Both the position numbers and the translations under genes were made by a program. A stretch of 30,371 nt of DNA from Ruminococcaceae bacterium UBA2719 (lineage in GTDB: Bacteria; Bacillota; Clostridia; Oscillospirales; Acutalibacteraceae). The notes beneath the pieces were generated by a model. It worked only from the letters and a program-made list of their open reading frames with translations, was not told the DNA's origin and ran no database searches. Of the stretch, positions 24,184-30,371 are shown piece after piece; the stretch's first letter is position 1, and the number at the start of each line of letters is the position of its first letter. Location: the NCBI GenBank assembly GCA_002353935.1, contig DEKP01000044.1:1-30371 (forward strand), in the 5' to 3' direction.

Positions 24184-24390
24184 ATGAAGAAAAAAATGTT
24201 TGGTAATAGTATCGCTCCCAGTTGTGAATACTGTATATATTCTCAAAAAAATGCAAATACTCAATATTGTACAAAAAACAGAACGCTTGTAAATGGTCAG
24301 TGCAAAAAATTCGAATACAATCCTATTATGCGCACGCCTCTCGGTGCCGCTATGCTTCCAAAATATAAACCCGAAGATTTTGCAATTTGA
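24184..24390 (+). CDS. Small four-cysteine protein, function unknown
   Basis: 68 residues with GGTGA before ATG 24184. Four cysteines in the pattern C14-x2-C17-x10-C28-x10-C39 suggest a single zinc or iron site. The stretch SCEYCIYSQ, QYCTKNRTLVNGQCKKFEYN and PIMRTPLG follows a pattern I associate with small conserved clostridial proteins of unknown function; I cannot give a family name. There is no signal peptide or membrane segment, so it is cytoplasmic. It has its own promoter at 24126-24154 and a strong terminator at 24481. Confidence 0.8.
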   Translation: MKKKMFGNSIAPSCEYCIYSQKNANTQYCTKNRTLVNGQCKKFEYNPIMRTPLGAAMLPKYKPEDFAI

Positions 24391-24480
24391 TTTTTTATAC
24401 ATTTGCTTAATTAACTAAATAAATATTTATAATTAAAATCTGACATAAAATTAAATTTATTTAATAATCCTAGATAGATT

Positions 24481-24514
24481 AAATCCGTTCGAAAATTTTC
24501 GAACGGATTTTTTG
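24481..24514. terminator. Bidirectional terminator
   Basis: A 13-bp perfect stem AAATCCGTTCGAA/TTCGAACGGATTT (24481-24493 with 24498-24510) around AATT, with T-rich flanks on the plus side. It separates the converging four-cysteine and sigma-like genes; 24391-24480 holds nothing I can recognise. Confidence 0.9.
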
Positions 24515-24525
24515 AGTATTAAATT

Positions 24526-24822
24526 TTAACTTATGTAACATTCAGCAACACGAGAAAGTCGTCGCTTGGCCGCTTTGATGTGGCGTGTTACAGTTGACGG
24601 AGACAGATCCAAAGCATAGGCTATCTCATACATTTTCATCTGCTTAAAATAGTACATCGTTATACAATCTCGCTGACGGGGAGTTAGCTCGTTTGATAAC
24701 GCCCGAAAGAGAATTTTTTTCATTCTTGCTCTTTCAGAATGGTTGGTTGAATCCTCACAAAATAATGAAAACGCGATAACATCAGAGCTTTTATCGCTCA
24801 GGCATACTGTCCTATGCTGCAT
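24526..24822 (-). CDS. Sigma-70 region 4-like helix-turn-helix regulator
   Basis: 98 residues. Residues 46-97 form a sigma region 4/LuxR-type helix-turn-helix: LTPRQRDCITMYYFKQMKMY (46-65) then EIAYALDLSPSTVTRHIKAA (66-85) and KRRLSRVAE. The first 45 residues contain no region 2 (the -10 binding and core-binding part), so this is not a complete sigma factor. Similar stand-alone proteins occur widely in Clostridia and their mobile elements. It may act with another protein or as a DNA-binding regulator. Its start overlaps the end of the coiled-coil gene by 11 bases, so the two are translationally linked. Confidence 0.8.
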   Translation of the reverse strand: MQHRTVCLSDKSSDVIAFSLFCEDSTNHSERARMKKILFRALSNELTPRQRDCITMYYFKQMKMYEIAYALDLSPSTVTRHIKAAKRRLSRVAECYIS

Positions 24823-25027
24823 TAGCTGTCACTCCCGCACGTCTGCGCAAAACATCATGTATATGCATGCAATCATAATAAATATTTCGCAGTTCAATAA
24901 TGTCGCGGTTGATAGATTTTCTTTGTTCTGCTGTTGATGATTTTAACATTTTTTTCTTCTTCTCAATCAAATTTGCAATAGTTTCTGCCTGTGTAAGATA
25001 TTCATCAGACCAAGTTATGTAATCCAT
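24812..25027 (-). CDS. Small coiled-coil protein, partner of the sigma-like regulator
   Basis: 71 residues, AAGGAAAAG before ATG 25027. It is largely helical and charged: ETIANLIEKKKKMLKSSTAE (15-34) followed by QRKSINRDIIELRNIYYDCM, with a heptad-like spacing of hydrophobic residues. There is no membrane segment and no known domain. It is the first gene of a two-gene operon with the helix-turn-helix protein and has a good promoter at 25112-25140. A small coiled-coil protein co-translated with a sigma-like factor could be its partner or antagonist, but this is inference. Confidence 0.72.
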   Translation of the reverse strand: MDYITWSDEYLTQAETIANLIEKKKKMLKSSTAEQRKSINRDIIELRNIYYDCMHIHDVLRRRAGVTANAA

Positions 25028-25111
25028 TTTCTTTTCCTTTCACTTAAGCTTTCATAATAAAAACAAATCGGGGTATATTCGTTAAGAGTCTGGGGCTAAA
25101 CTCTATATATA

Positions 25112-25140
25112 ATAATAGCAGATTTTTCCAATAATTTCAA
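25112..25140 (-). promoter_or_regulatory. Promoter of the coiled-coil/sigma-like operon
   Basis: On the minus strand TTGAAA (25140-25135), 17 bases, TATTAT (25117-25112). The 5' leader of about 80 bases begins with a possible small hairpin GAGTTT/AGACTC (25104-25087). Confidence 0.7.
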
Positions 25141-25148
25141 TACTTTTT

Positions 25149-25162
25149 CGAATATTTGTTCG
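25149..25162 (-). promoter_or_regulatory. LexA-box-like site upstream of the sigma-like operon
   Basis: On the minus strand CGAACAAATATTCG, differing at two positions from the Gram-positive LexA box CGAACATATGTTCG. It lies nine bases upstream of the -35. A second copy of TTCGAAT is adjacent, so a different TTCGAA-binding regulator is possible. Confidence 0.35.
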
Positions 25163-25241
25163 AATTTACGAAAAATTCATACTTATATCGCATTTTGTCA
25201 GATTATGTATTTAAAAATAATAATTTTTAAATACCAAAGAC

Positions 25242-25276
25242 AAAAGCCGACAGAATCGTAGTTTCTGCCGGCTTTT
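25242..25276 (-). terminator. Terminator of the typA/exonuclease operon
   Basis: A 14-base stem (25242-25255 with 2563-type arm 25263-25276). The single mismatch on the plus strand (A50/C68 of the block) becomes a G-U pair in minus-strand RNA, and a U-run follows in that direction. This favours use by the genes ending at 25280. Confidence 0.85.
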
Positions 25277-25279
25277 AAC

Positions 25280-26161
25280 TTATATTTTATGTTTATCTTC
25301 CTGCTCTTTTGAAGTATCTGTTTTCAAAAATTCGAACGTTTTCTTTATAATTTTTACTCCATCGTAGCATTTTTTTATTATTATTCTGCCTTCAAACTCG
25401 CGATGACACTTACTACACTTAAACTTAGCCCGAAACGATTTGTTTTTTAATCGCCACTTTGACTTTCTTCGTGCTTTTTTACCACAAACATCGCATACTA
25501 TAAACATCTGCTTTTTATCAACAAGAGGATCTTTTAAATCGCATATATTAGTGTTTTTGTAAGTTATTTTTCTAAAGAACTCTTCCCCTACTTTTTCTAT
25601 GTTATTAGAAAACAAAGATTCTTCAAACAGCTCTTTTAAACAAAGCATAGACAATTTTGCATCTGATAAGGCACGGTGTAGCACCTTTTCATCAAATTTT
25701 ATGTTAAGCCTCTCGGCACAAGAGGATAACCCCATTTGGCGAGCCTTATCATGATAATCAAGCGCAAGCTCACAATATCGCTGCAAATTCAAATAATACT
25801 TTGCAAACTCAATATTTTGCATATCGCTAAGCAAACTGCAGTTTTCTCTTAAAACCAATATATCAGTAGTGCCCCAAGTCATCAATATACTGTCATCCAT
25901 AAATTCAATAAAACTTTGCATCGCTGATTTAAAACTTATATGCGAACGACTTAATTCTCCAGCAGAAATACGAGTTAATTTACTGACATGAGGGTTAAGC
26001 TTTTTTGATATAATGGGTTTTATAAGTACAGAAAAAGTATTTATTATATTAAATTTTTCATCGCACTTAACAGCGCCGATTTCAATAATCTCGTTTACAA
26101 AGCGATGGTGAGATTTGCTATAGGAGCCGTTAAACTCTAAATCTAAAATCACATAATTCAT
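25280..26161 (-). CDS. DEDDh 3'-5' exonuclease with C-terminal zinc ribbon
   Basis: 293 residues. N-terminal exonuclease fold: YVILDLEFNGS (3-13, D7 and E9), IIEIGAVK (25-32), MTWGTTDILVL (94-104, D100) and HRALSDAKL (162-170, H162 and D167), giving the full DEDDh set found in DnaQ, RNase T and KapD-type nucleases. The C-terminal part (about 220-260) has CDVC (223-226) and CSKC (249-252) separated by a basic segment, a zinc ribbon likely to bind nucleic acid. Substrate (RNA or DNA) is not determinable. It follows typA by 28 bases. The ribosome-binding site is weak, so it may depend on coupling or lower expression. Confidence 0.87.
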   Translation of the reverse strand: MNYVILDLEFNGSYSKSHHRFVNEIIEIGAVKCDEKFNIINTFSVLIKPIISKKLNPHVSKLTRISAGELSRSHISFKSAMQSFIEFMDDSILMTWGTTDILVLRENCSLLSDMQNIEFAKYYLNLQRYCELALDYHDKARQMGLSSCAERLNIKFDEKVLHRALSDAKLSMLCLKELFEESLFSNNIEKVGEEFFRKITYKNTNICDLKDPLVDKKQMFIVCDVCGKKARRKSKWRLKNKSFRAKFKCSKCHREFEGRIIIKKCYDGVKIIKKTFEFLKTDTSKEQEDKHKI

Positions 26162-26189
26162 ATAACATCAAATTTTCTAATAATTCACT

Positions 26190-28007
26190 TTATTTTCTGA
26201 ACATAGTCTTCATTCTTTGCTCTTTAGACAAAATCTTTTTCCTCATCCTGATAGTTTCCGGAGTAACCTCTACAAGCTCATCGTCGGCTATAAATTCAAG
26301 ACACTGCTCAAGCGACAAAATGCTTGGAGGTGTAAGCTTTAATGCATCGTCAGAACCCGAAGCCCTTGTGTTGGTTATATGCTTCTTTTTACAGACATTC
26401 AAGGTTAAATCTTCGGCTTTTGGGCAAGCACCTACAATCATGCCCTCGTAAACATCTACGCCGGGACCTACAAACAAACGTCCGCGTTCCTGAGCTGCAT
26501 ACAAACCGTAGGTTACTGTTTGACCGGTTTCAAAAGCTATTAAAGACCCTTGATGACGGGTAACAATCTCGCCTTTAAATGGTGCGTATGAATCAAAAAC
26601 GTGGTTCATAATACCGTTACCGTTTGTATCGGTCAAAAATTCGGGTCGGTATCCCATCAAGCCTCTAGCTGGGATTTTAAACTCAATATGCGTGGAGCCG
26701 CCTTCTCTGGTTCCCATATTAATAAGTTCTGCTTTTCTGGAGCCTAATTTCTCCATAACAGCTCCTACATAAGCTTCCGGAACCTCTATCATCAAATATT
26801 CTATAGGTTCGCACAGAACCCCGTCAATCGTCTTGGTAATAACCTGCGGACGTGAAACCTGAAATTCATAACCCTCACGTCGCATTGTTTCGATAAGTAT
26901 AGACAAATGAAGTTCGCCTCTGCCTGAAACCTTAAATGTATCAGCGGAATCGGTCTCTTCAACGCGCAAAGCGACATTAGTCTCTACCTCCTTGTACAAA
27001 CGGTCACGCAAGTTTCTTGATGTAACATATTTGCCTTCTCTGCCGGCAAACGGAGAATTATTTACCATAAAGTTCATAGTTACGGTAGGCTCGTCTATCT
27101 TAATAAACGGCAATGGCTCAATCGTATCGTTTGAACAAATGGTTTCTCCTATATTTATATCTGATATACCACTGATGCAAATCAGATCTCCTATTTGTGC
27201 CGACTGGCATTCTACTCTTTTTAATCCTTCAAACTCGTATAATTTTGATATTTTTACATTTTCGGTTGTATTATCACGACGGCACAAAACAGCGCTTTGA
27301 CCAACGTGGATAGAACCACGCTCTACTCTTCCGATGCCGATTCTGCCTAAATATTCATCATACTCGATATTAGATACTAAAAATTGCAGCGGCGCATCCT
27401 TTTCGCCCTTCGGAGCAGGGATCTCCTTGATGATAGATTCAAAAAGCGGCTGCATGTTTTCTCCCATATTATGATAATCAAGTGAAGCAATTCCGTCCTT
27501 TGCAGAAGCATAAACTACAGGGAACTCAAGCTGATCTTCATCGGCCCCAAGCTCTATAAACAAGTCAAGCACTTCATCTACAACCTCGTCTGCACGTGCG
27601 CCGTCACGGTCAATTTTATTAACGACAACCAGCGGTTTTTTGCCAAGTCCCAATGCTTTTTTCAATACAAAACGAGTCTGAGGCATACAGCCTTCAAAAG
27701 CGTCAACCAGCAAAAGCACACCGTCTACCATCATCAAAATACGCTCTACTTCGCCTCCGAAATCCGCGTGTCCGGGAGTATCAACGATGTTGATCTTTAC
27801 ATCATTGTACATTACAGATGTATTTTTTGACAAAATAGTAATTCCGCGTTCACGCTCCAAGTCATTAGAGTCCATAACACGTTCATTAACGGTTTCATTT
27901 TTTCGAAAAGTTCCGCTTTGTCTAAGCAACTGATCTACCAATGTTGTTTTCCCATGGTCTACGTGAGCAATTATCGCAACATTTCGTAAATTTTCTCTGA
28001 TTTCCAT
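26190..28007 (-). CDS. typA: Ribosome-associated GTPase TypA/BipA
   Basis: 605 residues from ATG 28007, chosen for AAAGGTGAT five bases upstream; the frame also has an ATG at 28028 without a site. GTPase motifs: AHVDHGKTTLVD (14-25), switch region ERERGITI (51-58), DTPGHADFGGE (76-86) and NKIDRDGA (about 130). Domains II, III and V and the TypA-specific C-terminal domain follow to the usual length. TypA binds the ribosome in the same place as EF-G and helps assembly of the 50S subunit, especially at low temperature and under stress. It is first in a two-gene operon with the exonuclease and diverges from the aconitase gene. Confidence 0.98.
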   Translation of the reverse strand: MEIRENLRNVAIIAHVDHGKTTLVDQLLRQSGTFRKNETVNERVMDSNDLERERGITILSKNTSVMYNDVKINIVDTPGHADFGGEVERILMMVDGVLLLVDAFEGCMPQTRFVLKKALGLGKKPLVVVNKIDRDGARADEVVDEVLDLFIELGADEDQLEFPVVYASAKDGIASLDYHNMGENMQPLFESIIKEIPAPKGEKDAPLQFLVSNIEYDEYLGRIGIGRVERGSIHVGQSAVLCRRDNTTENVKISKLYEFEGLKRVECQSAQIGDLICISGISDINIGETICSNDTIEPLPFIKIDEPTVTMNFMVNNSPFAGREGKYVTSRNLRDRLYKEVETNVALRVEETDSADTFKVSGRGELHLSILIETMRREGYEFQVSRPQVITKTIDGVLCEPIEYLMIEVPEAYVGAVMEKLGSRKAELINMGTREGGSTHIEFKIPARGLMGYRPEFLTDTNGNGIMNHVFDSYAPFKGEIVTRHQGSLIAFETGQTVTYGLYAAQERGRLFVGPGVDVYEGMIVGACPKAEDLTLNVCKKKHITNTRASGSDDALKLTPPSILSLEQCLEFIADDELVEVTPETIRMRKKILSKEQRMKTMFRK

Positions 28008-28036
28008 ACATATCACCTTTCTTTTCACAATTAAAA

Positions 28037-28045
28037 ATTATACCA
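28037..28045 (-). promoter_or_regulatory. Extended -10 promoter of typA
   Basis: On the minus strand TGGTATAAT (28045-28037): a perfect -10 with an upstream TGn. A TTGACA (28059-28054) is only 11 bases away and is too close to be the -35. Confidence 0.55.
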
Positions 28046-28112
28046 CTATTTCCTGTCAATTACTATATGTATTTTGACCGAAAAAGTCAATCAATGTCAG
28101 CGCAATATTTGC

Positions 28113-28141
28113 TTTACTTTATAATCTTAATATTGTATAAT
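28113..28141 (+). promoter_or_regulatory. Promoter of the aconitase/icd operon
   Basis: TTTACT (28113-28118), 17 bases, TATAAT (28136-28141), about 30 bases before the aconitase ATG. Confidence 0.6.
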
Positions 28142-28170
28142 AGTTTATTATATTACTCTGGGAGGTAAAT

Positions 28171-30105
28171 ATGGGTTACACTATCGCTCAAAAAATTATT
28201 AAAAATCATCTTGTCAGCGGAGAAATGAAGGTTGGAAACGATATCGGAATCAGAATAGACCAAACGCTAACTCAAGACGCTACGGGAACTATGGCGTATC
28301 TTGAATTTGAAGCTATGGGAATAAAAAGGGTTAAAACCGAAAAATCGGTTGCTTATATTGATCACAATACATTGCAGACAGGCTTCGAAAACGCTGATGA
28401 TCACAGATTTATTCAGTCGGTATGTAAAAAGCACGGGATCTATTTTTCCCGTCCGGGTAACGGAATTTGCCATCAGGTTCATCTCGAGCGTTTCGGTATA
28501 CCTACCAAAACCTTGATAGGTTCTGACAGCCACACTCCTACCGCCGGGGGCTTAGGAATGCTTGCTATGGGGGCAGGCGGACTTGACGTTGCTGTTGCTA
28601 TGGGCGGCGGAGCGTATTTTATAACCATGCCGAAAATAGTAAACATTGAGCTTACCGGAAAGCTAAACGACAATGTTTCTGCAAAAGATATTATACTCGA
28701 AGTATTAAGAATCATGAGCGTTAAAGGCGGCGTAGGAAAAATCATCGAATACTCAGGCGACGCTATTAAAACTCTTTCTGTTCCTCAAAGAGCGACAATC
28801 ACCAACATGGGAGCTGAATTAGGAGCTACAACCTCGATCTTCCCATCAGATGAGAACACAAGAGAATTTCTTAAAGCACAAGGCAGAGAACAAGATTTTA
28901 TGCCAATTTCTCCTGATGATGACGCAGTTTATGATGAACATATAAAAATAGACTTATCAACCTTAACGCCTCTCGCGGCTTGTCCTCATTCTCCCGATAA
29001 TGTTAAGAAAATTTCAGATTTAGAAGGTATGAAAATCAACCAGGTTAGCATCGGATCTTGTACAAACTCAAGTTATGCTGATATGATGAAAGTCGCTCAT
29101 ATATTAAAAGGTAAGACAGTTCACCCTGATGTTTCTCTCTCAATTGCACCGGGAAGCAAACAAGTGCTTAATATGCTTGCTCAAAACGGCGCTCTATCGG
29201 ATATTATAGACGCAGGAGCAAGAATTTTAGAGAGCGCTTGCGGCCCTTGTATCGGTATGGGACAGGCTCCAAACTCAAAGGGCGTGTCACTTAGAACATT
29301 TAACCGCAACTTCCTTGGCAGAAGCGGAACAAAAGACGGCGAGATTTATCTTGTTTCTCCTGAAACTGCCGCTGTATCTGCTATCTGTGGAGTACTGACC
29401 GATCCAACAAAACACGCTGACGGATATGAAGTTAAAATTCCGGAGCATTTCTTAATAAATGATAATATGGTTATCGAGCCGGCAAGCGTTGAAGAAATGG
29501 ACAGCATAAATGTATTGAGAGGTCCAAATATTAAGGAATTTCCTGAAACAGCGCCTCTGCAAAGCGATATAAAATCAACCTGCTCATTAAAAGTCGGGGA
29601 CAACATAACAACCGACCACATTATGCCGGCAGGAGCAAAAATACTGCCCCTGAGATCAAATATACCGGCTATAAGCGAATACTGCTTTACCGTTTGCGAC
29701 AGTTCTTTCCCAAGCCGTGCAAAATCACTCGAATCCAACATTATTGTAGGAGGCTCAAACTACGGTCAAGGCTCTTCAAGAGAACACGCTGCTCTCGCTC
29801 CGCTATACCTGAAGGTTAAAGCAGTTATCGTAAAAAGCTTTGCTCGTATTCACAGAGCTAACCTTATCAACGCAGGTATTCTTCCGCTGGAATTTGTTGA
29901 CGAAAATGACTATAACAATATAAATCTTGGCGATGAACTAGATATTTTAAATGTCAGAGATAAAATCAAAAACGGCAAAGAAATCACTGTTATCAACAAA
30001 ACTACAGGCAAAGAAATCAAGACAAAATGCGAGCTTACACAGCGCAGCCGTGATATTATTCTGGCAGGCGGTCTCTTAAAATACACTATGGAAAAAGGTG
30101 AATAA
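28171..30105 (+). CDS. acn: Aconitate hydratase
   Basis: 644 residues, the length of the compact aconitases (mitochondrial-like group) common in Clostridia. The 4Fe-4S cysteines are C297 (GSCTNSS), C357 and C360 (CGPCIGMG). Also present are DSHTPTAGGLGMLAMGAGGL, the swivel-domain GGSNYGQGSSREHAAL and FARIHRANLINAGILPL. The enzyme converts citrate to isocitrate through cis-aconitate. GGGAGG lies before ATG 28171. It precedes the isocitrate dehydrogenase gene by two bases, so the pair supplies 2-oxoglutarate for glutamate synthesis. A citrate synthase is expected nearby but is not in the window. Codon use is typical of the rest of the window. Confidence 0.98.
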   Translation: MGYTIAQKIIKNHLVSGEMKVGNDIGIRIDQTLTQDATGTMAYLEFEAMGIKRVKTEKSVAYIDHNTLQTGFENADDHRFIQSVCKKHGIYFSRPGNGICHQVHLERFGIPTKTLIGSDSHTPTAGGLGMLAMGAGGLDVAVAMGGGAYFITMPKIVNIELTGKLNDNVSAKDIILEVLRIMSVKGGVGKIIEYSGDAIKTLSVPQRATITNMGAELGATTSIFPSDENTREFLKAQGREQDFMPISPDDDAVYDEHIKIDLSTLTPLAACPHSPDNVKKISDLEGMKINQVSIGSCTNSSYADMMKVAHILKGKTVHPDVSLSIAPGSKQVLNMLAQNGALSDIIDAGARILESACGPCIGMGQAPNSKGVSLRTFNRNFLGRSGTKDGEIYLVSPETAAVSAICGVLTDPTKHADGYEVKIPEHFLINDNMVIEPASVEEMDSINVLRGPNIKEFPETAPLQSDIKSTCSLKVGDNITTDHIMPAGAKILPLRSNIPAISEYCFTVCDSSFPSRAKSLESNIIVGGSNYGQGSSREHAALAPLYLKVKAVIVKSFARIHRANLINAGILPLEFVDENDYNNINLGDELDILNVRDKIKNGKEITVINKTTGKEIKTKCELTQRSRDIILAGGLLKYTMEKGE

Positions 30106-30107
30106 TT

Positions 30108-30371
30108 ATGGATAAAATAAAAATGATAACTCCTCTCGTTGAGATGGATGGCGACGAGATGACCCGCATCCTGTGGAAAATGATTAAGGACGAACTGATT
30201 CTGCCGTTCGTTGATCTGAAGACTGAGTACTTCGACCTCGGTCTGGTGAAGCGCGACGAGACCCGCGACCAGATAACCATCGACTCTGCAGAGGCCACTA
30301 AGAAGTATGGCGTGGCCGTGAAGTGCGCCACCATCACCCCCAACCACCAGCGCATGGACGAGTACAAGCTC
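30108..30371 (+). CDS. icd: NADP-dependent isocitrate dehydrogenase, partial (eukaryote/Bacteroides-like type)
   Basis: The first 88 codons, running off the right edge. MITPLVEMDGDEMTRILWKM (6-25), IKDELILPFVDLKTEYFDLG and KYGVAVKCATITPNHQRMDE match the dimeric NADP-IDH group found in eukaryotes and some bacteria. The enzyme decarboxylates isocitrate to 2-oxoglutarate. AAGGTGA is part of the end of the aconitase gene, and ATG lies two bases after its stop. Codon use changes sharply after about the seventh codon: CTG, GTG, AAG, GAG, ACC, CGC, ATC and GCC dominate; GC is about 52% over the 264 bases and about 60% over the last 131, unlike neighbouring genes. See findings. Confidence 0.95.
   Translation, partial: MDKIKMITPLVEMDGDEMTRILWKMIKDELILPFVDLKTEYFDLGLVKRDETRDQITIDSAEATKKYGVAVKCATITPNHQRMDEYKL

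Noticed and set aside
28054..28059. TTGACA as -35 of typA
   Set aside because: It lies only 11 bases from the TATAAT, too close for sigma-A; the extended -10 (TGGTATAAT) is the better explanation.
28074..28090. TTGAC/GTCAA inverted repeat between typA and aconitase
   Set aside because: Arms of only five bases in AT-rich DNA; expected by chance and not at an informative distance from either promoter.
28479..29741. Long minus-strand frames opposite aconitase
   Set aside because: Shadows of a strongly conserved coding gene; no start signals.
1..30371. Defence system, prophage, integrase or CRISPR
   Set aside because: I looked for regularly spaced repeats, recombinases, nuclease-helicase pairs and phage structural genes and saw none; the only recombinant-looking signal is the codon change in icd.

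Overview
The window is AT-rich, has clear Shine-Dalgarno sites and TTGACA/TATAAT promoters, and carries a spoVM-like sporulation gene, a dockerin protein, pilin/SpaA-type surface proteins, an LCP wall ligase, LicD, and riboswitch-controlled ECF vitamin transporters. Together these point to a low-GC, Gram-positive, probably spore-forming anaerobe of the Clostridia (Ruminococcaceae/Oscillospiraceae-like). This is an inference from gene content. No rRNA, tRNA, CRISPR array or insertion sequence was seen.

Layout. (1) Positions 1-4634, minus strand: a cell-surface pilus-type operon. It encodes a small pilin-like protein with a NIKTG sorting-like signal, followed by a very large SpaA/Cna-B adhesin that runs off the left edge. 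The promoter lies beside a run of eight helically phased A-tracts. (2) 4809-6230: a secreted beta-propeller-like protein with a C-terminal dockerin. (3) 6385-8295, minus: an LCP wall-polymer ligase and a YfbR-like nucleotidase. (4) 8451-15537, plus: a tight six-gene run of YfhO membrane protein, M20 dipeptidase, DUF975-like membrane protein, ExoA-like glycosyltransferase, LicD and a lipoprotein. It looks like a surface-glycan decoration operon. (5) 15551-17288, plus: two vitamin-transporter units, each with its own near-consensus promoter. An FMN riboswitch precedes ribU, and a tetrahydrofolate riboswitch with a helix masking the ribosome-binding site precedes folT. (6) 17374-20325, minus: a secreted membrane-anchored type I pullulanase with three MucBP-like repeats. 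(7) 20585-22362: a double-LysM protein; two very small minus-strand genes (a Cys-rich membrane peptide and spoVM); and an RluA-family pseudouridine synthase. (8) 22457-25027: mscS and pgeF (minus), a four-cysteine small protein (plus) sharing a palindromic promoter region with pgeF, then a minus pair of a coiled-coil protein and a sigma region-4-like regulator. (9) 25280-28007, minus: typA/bipA and a DEDDh exonuclease with a zinc ribbon. (10) 28113-30371, plus: aconitase followed 2 nt later by an NADP-isocitrate dehydrogenase that runs off the right edge.

The most noteworthy signals are these: the abrupt change to GC-rich codon use in icd (transfer, or a chimeric join); the folT leader; the palindrome that could serve as a common -35 for two divergent promoters; the two tiny sporulation-associated genes, where the spoVM ribosome-binding site is made from the last codons of the upstream gene; the phased A-tracts at the pilus promoter; and a LexA-box-like site upstream of the sigma-like gene pair.
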